A DNA stretch of 64,000 bases, from assembly GCA_027257055.1 (NCBI GenBank), contig JAPVLO010000323.1, forward strand, positions 941,001-1,005,000, read 5' to 3'. This document shows, piece by piece, positions 45,561-56,995 of this stretch. This DNA is from Cephalopachus bancanus. Lineage: Eukaryota; Chordata; Mammalia; Primates; Tarsiidae. A program made the position numbers and the translations under genes. The notes under the pieces were generated by a model. The model searched no databases and was not told where the DNA came from. It saw nothing but the letters and a program-made list of their open reading frames with translations. Numbering within the stretch: the first letter of the stretch is position 1; each line of letters opens with the position of its first letter.

Positions 45561-45764
45561 CAAGTTATTAGCCTAGGATAGACAGAAGTCCAACTCTTTT
45601 GTTTTAACAAGAGAGGAGGAGAAAAGGATGGCTGTAGCCCTCAGTAATGTTTTAGATTTGATTGCAGGAAGTTAGTGGAGTAATGATCTGATGGTCTACG
45701 TAGTAGAGGTTGGTAGGGTCTGATAATATTAGGAAAGAACAAAATGTCAAAATAGTCATCATGA

Positions 45765-46057
45765 GCCGGGCTCAGTGGCTCAGCCTGTAATCCCGCGCCT
45801 TTGGGAGGCTGAGGTGAGCGGATTGCCTGAGCCCGCGGGTTCGAGACCAGCCTGGGCAGCGAGACCTCATCTCTACAATAAACAAAAAATCAGCCGGGCG
45901 TGGTAGCATATGCCTGTAATTCCAGCTACTGGGAAGGCTGAGGCGGAAGGATCGCCGGAGCCCAGCAGGTCGAGGCTGCGGTGGCCGGGAGCGGCCACTG
46001 CGCTCCAGTCTGGGCGACAGAGTGAGACTCCAACTCAAAAAAAAAAAAAAAAAAAAA
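45765..46057 (+). mobile_element. Alu SINE, young lineage-specific tier, with target-site duplication
   Basis: Close to the young consensus: GCCGGGCTCAGTGGCTCAGC, CCCGCGCCTTTGGG, GGGCAGCGAGACC, GGGAGCGGCCACTGCGCTCC, 22-base A tail. AGTCATCATG at 45754-45763 is repeated at about 46059-46068. Confidence 0.96.
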
Positions 46058-46068
46058 CAGTCATCATG

Positions 46069-46655
46069 GAGGACCGGAAAGAATATTAAGTGGGTAAACA
46101 TAAAAGGATGACTGAGAGATATTGAGGTCCTAGTCAAAGTTGCCAATGATGGTTTTCATATGTCCCCAATCTGCCTATAACTTTCTCTGGCAGTGTAAGT
46201 ATAAACAATGAGAAGTGGTTTGATCCAAGGTTGGATTTTCCAGGTGCACAGACAAAAGGACGATGAAGGAGTAAAGGGATTCAGGGTAACAGACAGAGAG
46301 GGGTCAAAGTGGTGGTTAATGAATATCTACGCTGAGACAAAAGAAACGTGTAAACAGGAGAGGAATGAGAATGAAAGTCTTAATAAGTTCCAGGGAACAG
46401 CTGTAGCTAGTTATTACTGAATTAGCACACCAGGAAAACCAGTGGTTTTGGTCAGAGACTGGGATCATTGATTTTATTGTATCAGAGTTGGTATAGTCTA
46501 GATGATGACAAAGCCCAAAATATGACCATGGTAGTGGCAGAAAATGAATACAGGTGACAGTCATTGAAAATAAAAAGGTGAGTTTACACAGGTGGAGGAG
46601 CCCAGTTAAAAAGTCACTTCTGTGAATTCATCACCCCCCAACTCAGAGGTCGTAT
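46069..46655. other. Unique or unidentified old repeat
   Basis: CAAGGTTGGATTTTCCAGG and neighbouring G/A-rich sequence look like an old mid-copy mammalian repeat that I cannot name. No gene. Confidence 0.35.
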
Positions 46656-46659
46656 AATC

Positions 46660-46850
46660 TTTTGTTAGACCCTTCCCCAAGAGCACCTCTGTTATTGCCC
46701 TTATTCCACTGTATTCTAATGATCTTAATCTCTGTCTTTCTCTACTTGACTGTAAGCAATTCAGGGAGAGATGTCAGATCTTATTCTTCCCACCCACTGC
46801 AGTATACACAAGGTCAGTTAGCATGCAACATTGAATAAATGAAGGAATGC
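46660..46850 (+). mobile_element. L2 LINE 3' end
   Basis: TTGACTGTAAGCAATTCAGG, GAGAGATGTCAGATCTTATT and the terminal CAACATTGAATAAATGAAGG match the L2 3' end. Confidence 0.75.
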
Positions 46851-47194
46851 CTAGTAATAATTTTGTAATTTTTATAAATAGTATTTTAATATGGCTTCAT
46901 ATCACAGGCCTTTTACTCCAATTCCTGGAATATTTTCACCGACATTTATGAAAAATAAAGAGAAGTATGCATTTTATTTCTTGTCTCTACATAATTATAT
47001 TTCAATCACAAAACATTCTCCTTTTTCTAAAGAAATCATTTTCTAAAGTTTAAATACGGAATCATGATCATTATTTTCCCTCTCAAATAATATTTCTTTA
47101 TCACTTTATTTCACATCGGAACCATGCCAAGGGTTTGGCTACTGTGAAAATTAAACTTTCAGATAGATTCTTTCTTGATATAGAATCATTATTT
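46851..47194. other. AT-rich unique sequence
   Basis: No gene or named repeat. Confidence 0.45.
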
Positions 47195-47280
47195 CACTGC
47201 ATGAATGATTTATTAGTTGCCTTCCATATGTCAGGCAGTTCTGTAACAAGGCTCTGGGGATAGAATGATGAACAAGACAA
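47195..47280 (-). mobile_element. L2 LINE, antisense fragment
   Basis: CATATGTCAGGCAGTTCTG, AGGCTCTGGGGATAGAATG and ATGAACAAGACAATGGC are antisense L2 3' sequence. Confidence 0.6.
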
Positions 47281-47349
47281 TGGCTTTCTTCCATCAGATC
47301 TATAGACAGACAAGGACGCAAGACAATGGCCCAGCGATGACTGTATCAG

Positions 47350-47690
47350 TCAAGATACGTTGCGGTAACCGACAACTCCCAAAATCTCAGAAGCTAAAAG
47401 GCAGCAAATGTATGTTTCTCACCTATACAGGGTCCGTTTCGTGTTCTGGTGAGTCTCCATGGCAGCTGCCCTCCATAAGGTGGTTCGCCATTACACCTCT
47501 GCATCAACACGCACATTCAAAATTGCCAAGGCAGAGGAAGAGAGAGGGACTTGAACACAGAAATAACGTACACTGATTCTGCTCACAAATCATCAGTCAG
47601 ATCAAACCATAGGACCACACCTAGACTCAAAAAGGTAAGAAGGTGCAATTCTCTCATATGCTCAGAAGTCAAAAAACATCTGCTGGCACA
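47350..47690. mobile_element. Old interspersed repeat, family not assigned
   Basis: GTCAAGATACGTTGCGGTAA, CAACTCCCAAAATCTCAGAAG and a GGACCACACCTAGACTC segment resemble a known high-copy mammalian repeat (LTR or DNA type) that I cannot name from memory. Confidence 0.45.
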
Positions 47691-47998
47691 CAGTGGAAAT
47701 GCCTACCACGTGACAAGCCAGAGGTTAGCAACCATGGTAGGGGATCTGGGAGCACATAGAAGGGGCTTCTCACATCCTGGGGAGTCACAGAAGGCTTGCT
47801 GGAGGACATAATATTGAGGCTGAGACCCAAAGATGAATAGAGTTGAATACATTAAACCAATGTTTAAGGGTGAGAGTCCTAGTCAGAAAGAGTGTTTATA
47901 TAACAAAATGATGGAATGTTCATCCCCTTGCATAGACCAGCTAGTGCTACAGAAGGTGCAGCCAGCAACACGTATGCAAGCCGTGAGGTACAAAATCA
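47691..47998. other. Unique or diverged L2 sequence
   Basis: GAGTCACAGAAGGCTTGCTG and GAGGCTGAGACCCAAAGATG suggest a further antisense L2 trace, too diverged to claim. Confidence 0.35.
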
Positions 47999-48127
47999 GG
48001 CTGGGTGTATTAGCTCATGCCTATAATCCTAGCACTTTGGGAGGCTGAGGTGGGAGGACGACTTGAGACTTAGGAGTTCGAGGCCAGCCCAGGCAACATA
48101 GTGAAACCCTGTCTCTAAAAATAAATA
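47999..48127 (+). mobile_element. Free left Alu monomer
   Basis: GGCTGGGTGTATTAGCTCAT, CCTAGCACTTTGGGAGGC and GTGAAACCCTGTCTCTAAAA, then an A/T tail; no right monomer. Confidence 0.85.
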
Positions 48128-48179
48128 CCTTTTTTTAAAAAGAAGAAAGAACCAGAGCTGTAGGAATCAGCAATAAGCC

Positions 48180-48182
<3 letters not shown>

Positions 48183-48228
<46 letters not shown>
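48183..48228. repeat. (AC)23 microsatellite
   Basis: Uninterrupted AC run followed by a TA/TG-rich tail to about 48290. Confidence 0.97.
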
Positions 48229-48231
<3 letters not shown>

Positions 48232-48489
48232 ATAACGTGTACGTGTACATATGCATATTACTACATAAATATATATAATTATATATACAAAATGGAAAGA
48301 TGAAGATAGAGTTTTGATGGTAGTACCTGCCTGCTACCACTCTAGAGACATGAACACCCTGATGTGCTGAGGAATTTCAAAGTTTCAGGACTAAGCACCT
48401 TGGAGTCCCCTGACAGGGACAAAGTTACTTATCTAGCAACCAGGTCCAAAATAGAGAAGCAACAAGTTAGTTACGTCTTCTGATCTGTT

Positions 48490-48625
48490 TCTCCCATGGC
48501 CCACACTCTTAGAGCATGCTCGCTACTATACCACTATATCTACATTCTGCAGTTACTGTAAGGATCAAGCAGCTTACAGTCTTAGCACAGTTGCTTAGCA
48601 CATAATAAGATCTCATTTAAATCAG
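48490..48625 (+). mobile_element. MIR SINE 3' part, weak
   Basis: TGTAAGGATCAAGCAGCTTA and CAGTTGCTTAGCACATAATA resemble the MIR 3' half. Confidence 0.45.
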
Positions 48626-48639
48626 TCATTATGCTTTGG

Positions 48640-48830
48640 TCTACATTGAATTAAGCACTCTTCTTAAGCTACATGCTTTCAAACCTGCCCTGTTAGTAAG
48701 AATTCTCATCCCCATTTTACAGATGAGAAAACTGCGAACGATGCTATCAATATGCCCAAGGACACACAGTTACTAGTGATGGGAGCAGAGTTTTAAATCT
48801 AGACAACCTTAATTTACATCCTGCTTTCCC
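48640..48830 (-). mobile_element. MIR SINE, antisense
   Basis: CATCCCCATTTTACAGATGAG, AAAACTGCGAACGATGC, TGCCCAAGGACACACAGTTA and AGTGATGGGAGCAGAG follow antisense MIR closely. Confidence 0.88.
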
Positions 48831-48959
48831 TGTGTTTAAATTACTACCAACAGAAGAAGCACTGCCAAGTTTATTTCAAATTGGCATGATTCTATATTTG
48901 TCTGAAATCTCCTTCATCCAGGTACATACATAGTAGGCCAGCACAAACCATGAGCTGAT

Positions 48960-49810
48960 CATAAAATGTAATCAACACCATCTGTAGTGATGGTGACCCT
49001 CTGGCACAGACCTCAGAAAGAGATGGCTGAAGTCTTTCAGTTTAATTTTAAAGTTTCTACCTCATACTTTTATGACCCCTCCAGATTTTCTTAGTTGGCT
49101 GGAAGCAACTCCACTCTCGGAATCGCATATCTCTTTCACTCATCTTGAGCACACTTGTTAGTGCAGATTAGAACTTGTTAAAGATTAATTCTTAAAGCAT
49201 TCTCCAGCTTTCTTTTCCAACAAAGGAAACATCAATTATAGGCTCACACATAAACTTTGCCCCTTTCTTGAATACTTGCTGCCCTTTATAAATCTTAGAT
49301 TTCTTCCCCTGGAGTATTCGTTCAAAGGAGAGATTTTATTGCCTCCAGGGGTTGTTAAACTGATTGCAATACTGCCTATTTAGAGCAGTTCAGTGGGAAT
49401 TAAGCTGGTTCAATGCTGTCAGACCTAGAATATAGCTGTCAAATAACATTACAAGTAAAACACCCTTGATAAGAAATAATGACCAAATGTCAATCTGTTT
49501 TTCACTACCCTTACTACAGACTTCTCCTGCCACACACAAAAAAAGCGATGTTTTACACTTTATAGTAATAGGACATTTCTGATATTTCCTTTAAAATTCT
49601 AGCAGATGATTAAAAAATATCGTTCTAAATGCAATCTGGGCTCAGACATTGATGGAAGCATGCTTTTCTTTTTAATGAAGTATTTGGCAATCTGCTTCAA
49701 ATCTAACAAATTTTGTTAATGCAACTAAGTATGGACTGTCATTAAGCCATTTTTAAGTTAAACCATTTTAAAGTTTTTATCAGGTACTCAACTTAATATT
49801 CGTTGAGCTT
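48960..49810. promoter_or_regulatory. Candidate conserved non-coding element
   Basis: About 850 bases free of recognised repeats with balanced composition and clustered motifs: AAGATTAATTC, ATCAATTATAGG, GTTCAGTGGGAATTAAGC, GCTGTCAAATAACATTAC (TALE-type CTGTCAAA) and AGCAGATGATTAAAAAA. No coding frame. Texture argues for constraint; alignment is needed. Confidence 0.35.
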
Positions 49811-51109
49811 CTATGAGTTTGATATTGTACTAGACATTGGGGTTCAAACATATAATTTCTTATGAGCCTTTTTATTTTATATTTTTAATAGCAAATAGTT
49901 TATTGGTAAGTACATGGCTGCAGTGGCAGTAATAAATTCACTTAAACAGGAGACAATAGTCAAGTCAAAAGAACAAATGCTTGCTAATCATCAGAAAATC
50001 TTTGGCCATTAGGGCTGCCAGGTAAAAGTCCAAAATCACTCAGAGACTAAATCTTAAAGAAGATCTGTCCTCTTATTAGTCCATAGAATATGTCCATAGT
50101 ACCTGGAGTATGTAGAATTCTACAGATTATCACCCTCTAACCAAACATGACCAGTTGGCACCATAGGTCTATTCTATAATACATTCAATTTTTAGGGAAG
50201 TTGCAAGGCTTCCAGGAAAAAAAAAAAAATCTAAAGCCTGCCTCAAAGCATATGTGGGTGATCCATGATTTCAGGAATCCTCCGGCCCCAGGGAACCCCA
50301 AAGTCCCTCACCAGGACCACTTATGAGCCATTTTAAAGAGTCTAAATTTAATCCTGCAGGCAACTGGGAGTAAATGAAAGATTTTAAGCATAATCTGATT
50401 TGATCTTTAGAAAGATTAATTTGACTATAGTACGGTCCCTCTCATCCATATCATTCTCTTTCAAACCTCTCCATTCTTTTCCTTTCTAGCACTGATTGTA
50501 ATTCATAACTATATATATATGTGTGTATATATATATCCACATATATATGTTTATTCCCATTTTCTTACTAAACTATAAATCCATGAATGCAGGGAGTCTG
50601 TCTACTTTATTCATTACTGTATACCCAGAATCCATTACAGTACCTAGTATAAATGCCATTTGGTAATTTTGTGCATGATTAAATGAGTAAATAAATAAAT
50701 ATTGAAGGGGATTAGACTGTGTTTAAATAAGATCAATTGGAAGACTGTTACAGTATATAGACAATTTACGATGACCTAAACTAAGGCAGTGATATTGTGG
50801 CAAAATTTGAATAATACATTTACTATGCATAAATCATTTAGAATAACTCAGAAGTTTCTAATTTGACAAAATGAATGGTAAAAAGAGAAAAAATATTCAA
50901 GGATAAAAAGTCACTTAGCTATTCACTGATGAAATATCACTTCTAAATTTTAGGCATTAGAGAAGATGCACCAAGATACAAATAAGATATAATAGGTAAC
51001 CCCTTTAAAAGGTGTTGTATATCATTTTAAAAGAATTTTTAAAATATAAACTATGGAATGATTTAATATGTTTAATCAATTAATGATTTACTATCACAAT
51101 GATTACCAA
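49811..51109. other. Mostly unique AT-rich sequence
   Basis: No gene. A (TA)n/(TG)n patch lies at 50503-50550, an L2-like 3' end (CAGGGAGTCTGTCTACTTTA, then TGATTAAATGAGTAAATAAA) at about 50560-50700, and an unnamed old repeat trace near 50330-50430. Confidence 0.45.
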
Positions 51110-51600
51110 CAATTAATTCTTCCCCTTTTTCCTTCTCCCATTTCTATCATCTCCATCAAAGGAAATTACGATTTTTTAAAAATTTTAAAATCAGAGAGTA
51201 TAAGTCCATGTTTGATACATTTACATATTGAGTAGTGGTAAGGATTGGGTCTTAGATAGTCCATTCCCCAGATAATGAACACAGTACCCAGTAGGTAATT
51301 TTTGAACCCTAACCCTCCCTCCTCATACCCAGTGTCTATTTCTTCCATCTTTGTAGCTATTTAACTCCTGCATAAAAATGACAACATGCAGCATTTGATT
51401 TTCTGTTTCTGAGTTGGTTCATTTAGGATGATGATCTCCAGTTCCATCCATGTTGCTGCAAAGGACATGATTTCTTTCTTTTTATGGCTGCATAATATTC
51501 CATGTATACATACACCACATTTTCTTTATCCAGGCAATTGCTGATGGGTATATAAGGTTGGTGATTTTGCTATTGTGAATAGTGCTGCAGTAAATTATTT
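51110..51600 (-). mobile_element. L1 LINE 3' end, antisense
   Basis: Antisense L1 3' region: GATCTCCAGTTCCATCCATG, TTGCTGCAAAGGACATGATT, TGGCTGCATAATATTCCATG, and TGCTATTGTGAATAGTGCTG near 51570-51590. Older than the L1s at 38-41 kb by divergence. Confidence 0.88.
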
Positions 51601-52576
51601 TTAGCCTAAAAGAATAGAATATCAGTTTACTAATAAATAATTTTAAATCATTTCGTTTTTCTGAAGAGGGTTATAATATCAGTATACTAGAAGAAAATTA
51701 CAATATCCTAGATCTCAGAAAGATGCTTGATTTGGTTTACCAAACATTACTCACTTCCTCTACATTCATTTTTTTTTTTATACATGTCATTCCACAGCCC
51801 CAAAACTTTTCACGGATCCCCCATGGCCTTTGAAATTAATATTCAAAAACATTAACTTGGCAATGCAAGCCTTAGTCATTTGAATTCTACCTGCCTTTCT
51901 AATTTGTCTCATATATATAACCAATATTTCCCTCAGAGCTAGCTTTGGTTTTTTCCCAACATAAGAAAATTAATCTCATTATGCTGTGGTCATGCTTCTT
52001 ATCTTTGACCAAGAAGAGCTTGATTGCTGTTTAAACAGACCTGTTTCTGAAGGACGTTTGCTGTTTCTAAAAATCAAACTCATCCCTCCATAGACAAAAT
52101 AACAACCAAAAAGTCCAATAGGGTCTAGAGGCAATTCTAAAAGAGGTGTACTACGAATGATGGGAATGAGAATAACCCCACTACAACGGGGGTCTACCTT
52201 TCCAAAGTGACCATTTTGAAGGAACATTCTCATCTCAAATGAAGGTTCTTTTATAGCTGTTGAGAAATTGGTTTCATCTCTTTAGAGACCCCAGTCAGAT
52301 TCTTAAAATCTTCACCTTCTTTTGTTGGAAAACTTATGCCAAATAGATGGGTGGCCCCTGGCTTGATGCATTCTTCTTTTATCTATTTCGATGAATTTAT
52401 ACATTGTTTAGGTTACTTTTTAAATAGAAACCACAAGTAATAAAATAAGTACACTAAGCAAAAGATTGTAATATGGTCTCTTTTCCCTATTGCATGAGCA
52501 AATAAATTAGAATGGACCAAAAAAATTTATTACAATTTTCACAGAATTTTTTCATTAGTATATTAACAAGTAAAAT
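51601..52576. other. Unique sequence
   Basis: No gene. The 84-codon antisense frame at 51979-52233 has no recognisable domain. A T run at 51769-51780 is followed by unremarkable sequence. Confidence 0.45.
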
Positions 52577-52842
52577 TTTTTTTTGTTTTTTTTGAGTCAC
52601 GGTATCATTCTGTCACCCAGGCCAGAGTGCAGTGGCAAGAACAGCCTCAACTTCCTGGGCTCAGGTGATCCTTCCACCTCAGCCTCCCAAGTAAACTACA
52701 GACAGGCACCACTAATTTTTTTGTTTGTTTTTTTGTAGTTACAGAGGGTTGCTATGTTACCTAAACTGGTCTCAAACTCCTAGGCTCAAGCAATCCTCCC
52801 GCCTCAGCCTGGGATTACAGGCATGAGCCACTGCGCCCAGCA
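52577..52842 (-). mobile_element. Alu SINE, antisense, old, with internal deletions
   Basis: TTGAGTCACGGTATCATTCTG, CACCCAGGCCAGAGTGCAG, TCAGCCTCCCAAGTAAAC (deletion in the right monomer) and TCAGCCTGGGATTACAGG (deletion of the AAAGTGC stretch). Ends GCGCCCAGC. Confidence 0.92.
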
Positions 52843-53086
52843 TAAATTGTTTTTAACTCATGAGTGTCATTGTTGAATTTATTTTCCAAAGTTAAAACTT
52901 TAATTAGGTATCCCTAAGAGCTTTGGGTTGTGTTGTATATTACATTTAATCTAAAATTTAAATTAATACAAAGCATTTCCAAATTTAATAAAATATTTTC
53001 AGCTGCTAAATAAGGTATAAGTTGGGAGATTTTTCTATATGTTAATGGTTACGCCATTGTCTTGTAGAAAAAAATATGTATGCCAG

Positions 53087-53370
53087 CCGGGCTTGGTGGC
53101 TCAGCCTGTAATCCCGCACCTTTGGGAGGCTGAGGTGAGTGGATTGCCTGAGCCCGCGGGTTCGAGACCCGCCTGGGCAGCGAGACCTCATCTCTACAAT
53201 AAATCAAAAAATCAGCCGGGTGTAGTAGCGCATACCTGTAATTCCAGCTACTTGGAAGGCTGAGGTGGGAGGATCACCGGAGCCCAGCAGGTCGAGGCTG
53301 CGGTGGCCGGGAGCGGCCACTGCACTCCAGTCTGGACGACAGAGTGAGACTCCAACTCAAAAAAAAAAAA
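53087..53370 (+). mobile_element. Alu SINE, young lineage-specific tier, perfect target-site duplication
   Basis: GGGCTTGGTGGCTCAGCCTG, CCCGCACCTTTGGG, GGGCAGCGAGACC, GGGAGCGGCCACTGC. ATGTATGCCAG at 53076-53086 is repeated exactly at 53371-53381. Confidence 0.96.
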
Positions 53371-53381
53371 ATGTATGCCAG

Positions 53382-54060
53382 GCTTCGGTCACCTTTTCTT
53401 GGCCTTCTAGAACATTCTGCATAGCTGAGAACTCAAAGGACAAATACAGAACTGAAACAGGAACATCAGGCATAACAATTCTGAAGACTTTTTAAAATAA
53501 AAGCTTTCTATGTCAAACATGACATAAAAAAAGAATGCTACCATTGATTAAGCAACTTACTTTTACCTTCGCAGAAAATGAAGTGCCTAGCTTAAAAAAA
53601 AAAAAAAGAGTTTCCAGGTCAGTCTCTCTCTGACTGCCCTCCTGAATTCAGAAGCTCTAACCTGTTTATCTCTGTCCTCACATTGGGTGTGTTGGCTTCA
53701 TTACAACTGAATGGTTTCTGACCACTAGATCCCCTGCTCTGCAATTCTTTTCTCATCTTCAGTCAGCAACCTTAGTATTCTCCACACCAGTTCTTAAAGG
53801 CCTAAGCACAAATCCTGTAAATAGTCCCTGCGCCCAACATTCTTAGGAGATGGGGTGGGGGCCGGGGGAAGCAACGGGCCTTGAAAGTCTTTGATGTCCT
53901 TTTTCTTTCTCCCCTAATTTACCTAAATTTGAAACTGTCCTCCCCATCAACCAGGTCTGAGACTAATTCCTCCATGTTCTCCATTTCTGTCTATCCTCTA
54001 CTGTCTGTGACTGTTGGGTCCCAGTCATTCTCTCCCCTGGGCTCTCAGCCCTGCCCTTTC
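53382..54060. other. Pyrimidine-rich sequence, probably old L2
   Basis: No gene. The composition suggests a diverged extension of the L2 relic that follows; 53855-53875 is G-rich. Confidence 0.4.
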
Positions 54061-54370
54061 CACCGCATCCTTCATCACAGCTTATTAATACACTCATTTC
54101 TCTTTTTTGTATTACTCTTCTCCTTGATCCTGTTATTCCCTTTATCTATCACTTTTTCCCTTTACTGCCAAATAGTCAACTTCCCTGTTTTCATGCCCTC
54201 AAATTCACTGCCCAATTCACTCTAATCCAACCTGTGCCTCCACCTTCACCACGAAAATAGGAACTCTCTAAGATCAATGCTGTAATGGTAGCCAAATCCC
54301 GTGTCTCCTTTGCATTCCCCATTTCACTCAGCCTCTTTTTAGTATCTGGCTCGTAGACCATTCCTTCTTT
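54060..54370 (+). mobile_element. L2 LINE ORF2 remnant
   Basis: CACTCTAATCCAACCTGTGC, GGAACTCTCTAAGATCAATG, CTGTAATGGTAGCCAAATCC and CTGGCTCGTAGACC parallel the L2 sense coding region also seen at 45.2 kb. Frames destroyed. Confidence 0.55.
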
Positions 54371-54740
54371 CTCAGAATTCCTGAACCTTATTTTTGTGCC
54401 ATGCGATCCCTTGGACAGTCTAAAGAAGCCCACGGACTACTCAAAATATTGTCCTTAAACACACGAAATAAAATACTTGGAATTACCAAAAAACCCAATT
54501 ATTGAAATACTGTTATCAAACTACTTTCTATTTGTGATATAGTAATAGATGTACTACTTTATTAAGCCATTAAATGAGAAATTAAGTCAGTAGGTCCGAT
54601 AACTACCAGAATTTCAAAGTAGTGATGAGATATCTACAACTTAATATGGCATGAAAATGTCTATAATTTATATTAATAAAATCTACAGGTACTATAAAGG
54701 CTACTGTGGGTTGTTACCAATAAACATAATAAATTCTATT
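54371..54740. mobile_element. Old interspersed repeat, family not assigned
   Basis: GTGCCATGCGATCCCTTGG, ACACGAAATAAAATACTTGG, TATTTGTGATATAGTAATAG and ACCAGAATTTCAAAGTAGTG follow a repeat I have seen often in mammalian DNA but cannot name with confidence. Confidence 0.45.
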
Positions 54741-55282
54741 CAGTGTATTGGTCCACATTTCACATGTAGGTCTATAATCCATATTGGGTTCACCTTTGTA
54801 CATGATGTGGAATAAAAATCCAACTGCATTTGGAAGTACAGTTGGTAAAAGAGTGAATCAATGCTATAATGTTCCAAACACACTGTAGTGAGCAATCTAT
54901 CATTCCCCATCCAATTTATGATGTCACCATATATTTGTCTGCACTGTTCATTTTCTTTCTTTTTCCATTGTTTTTATTATGGTTTATCATAAAATAGCTT
55001 TGAGAATGTTCCTTCTCTTTCTTATTCTTTTCTTTAAAATGATAACTCTGTGGATATTTGTTCCATGTAATTTTTTTTAAAGTTTGTTGAGTACCTGCAA
55101 AATTTCTATTAGAATTTTTAGTGGAATTACATAAAATGTATAGACAAATAGAGAATTTGATGTTTTCATAGTAAGTTATCCCATCCATGAACTCCCTTTA
55201 CTCTGAACTATCATCACTCCAAATATGGTCTTTTTTGTCTCTTAAAAGAGTTTGAAACTTTTGTCTTTAAAAGTGCTATGTA

Positions 55283-55574
55283 GCTGGGCTCGGTGGCTCA
55301 GCCTGTAATCCTGTGCCCTGGGAGGCTGAGGTGAGGGGATTGCCTGAGCCTGTGGGTTCGAGACCCGCCTGGGCAACTTGGCGAGACCTCATCTCCACAA
55401 TAAATCAAAAATTAGCCGGGGATGGTAGCATGCGCCTGTAGTTCCAGCTACTTGGAAAGCTGAGGCAGAAGGACCGCCGGAGCACAGCAGGTCGAGGCTG
55501 CAGTGGCCAGGAGCGGCCACTGCACTCCAGTCTGGGTGACAGAGTGAGACTCCGACTCAAAAAAAAAAAAAAAA
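55283..55574 (+). mobile_element. Alu SINE, lineage-specific, perfect target-site duplication
   Basis: GCTGGGCTCGGTGGCTCAGC, CCTGGGCAACTTGGCGAGAC, CTCCACAATAAATC, GGAGCGGCCACTGC. TGCTATGTA at 55274-55282 recurs at 55575-55583. Confidence 0.95.
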
Positions 55575-55586
55575 TGCTATGTATTC

Positions 55587-56483
55587 ATTCTACAAAGAAC
55601 TCAAACAAATCAGCAAGAAAAAAACAAATAACCCATTAAAAAGTAGGCAAACAACATGAACAAATATCTATCAAAAGAAGATATACAAACGACCAACAAG
55701 CATATGAAAAAATGCTCAACATCACTCATCATCGGGAAATGCAAATTAAAACCACAATGAGGTACTACCTTACATTAGTCAGAATAGCCATTATTAAAAA
55801 AAAAAAAAAAAATAGATATTGGCACAAATGCAGTGAAAAGGAAACACCCACTGTTGGTGAGAGTATAAATTATTACAACCTCTGTAGAAATCAATGTGGA
55901 GATTTCTCAAAGAACTAATAGTAGATCTATCATTCCATCCAACAATCCCACTACTTGGTATCTACCAAGAGTCAGAGGTTGTTATACAAAAAAGACCTCT
56001 GCGCTCATATGTTTATGACAGCACAATTCACAATTGCAAAGATGTGGAGTTAACCTAAATGTTCATCAACAGATAAATGTATAATGAAAATGTGGTACAT
56101 ATATACCATAGAATACTACTCAGCCATAAGAAAGAATGAAATGTCTTTTGCAGCAACTTGGAAGCAAATGGAGACCATAATCCTAAGTGAAGTAATGCAG
56201 GAACAGAAAACCAAACACTGTATGTTTTCACTTACAAGCAAAACTAGGGATCTGAAAAGCATATGGAATGGCGTAATGAACATTGGAGACTCAGACGGAA
56301 GAGAGTTTGGAAAGGGGGGAGGATGAAAAATCACCTACTAGGTACAATGCACCTATTAGGTACAATGCACAGGATGGTGGGTACACTTAAAAGTCTAGAT
56401 TTCATCGCTATACAATGCATTCATGTAATAAAAAATAATTTGTACCCTATCAAGCTATTGTATTTTTTTAAAAAAATAAAATT
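55587..56483 (+). mobile_element. L1 LINE 3' end, 5'-truncated, with target-site duplication
   Basis: Begins in late ORF2 (GAACTCAAACAAATCAGC), has AATGCTCAACATCACTCATC, GCAAATTAAAACCACAATGAG, ATACTACTCAGCCATAAG, and a 3' UTR with an 18-base duplication (GGTACAATGCACCT at 56341 and 56359). CTATGTATTC at 55577-55586 and 56484-56493 flanks it. Frames are broken. Confidence 0.9.
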
Positions 56484-56548
56484 CTATGTATTCTTTATTG
56501 ACTAATTCTTAGATACTTTATGGGTTTTGTTAATGTTGTAATATCTTG

Positions 56549-56622
56549 TTTTCTAGTTGGTTATCGTTGGTATAGAAGGAGTACTATTTTCTAGTTGGTT
56601 ATCGTTGGTATAGGAGTACTAT
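56549..56622. repeat. Tandem duplication, 38-base unit
   Basis: TTCTAGTTGGTTATCGTTGG occurs twice; the second copy lacks two bases (AGAAGGAG versus AGGAG). A local duplication in the old L1. Confidence 0.9.
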
Positions 56623-56995
56623 TGATTTACTTAAGTTGATCCTATATCAAATAACATAGTTGAACTCTCATTTAATCTCTTATTGACTGCTAAACTCTAC
56701 TAAATTTTCTATGTTAATAATTATATCATCTACAAAGAATGCCTGTTATGTCTCTTTGTTTCCAATTTATATACCTTATTTACTTTTCTTGTCTTGTTAT
56801 ACTGGCTAGAATCCCCAGTACAATGTTGAATCACTATTAAAATAGAGATAAGAAGCATCTGAATTTTCCTGAATTTCAAGAGAAATTTATCTGTGTTAAA
56901 TATTGTGCTTGTTGAAGATGACTGAAATATGGACTTTATTATATCATATCCTTTCTATTGCCAGTTTTCTAGGTTTTTCTGAGACTAAATATATA

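Noticed and set aside
45772..46146. 124-codon antisense frame with PPQPRPAGLRR
   Set aside because: It is the antisense translation of an Alu; the same peptide recurs at 6896, 22778, 36494 and 37671, which are other Alus.
54371..54740. Candidate novel gene remnant
   Set aside because: The sequence matches a frequently seen mammalian interspersed repeat pattern, though I could not name the family.
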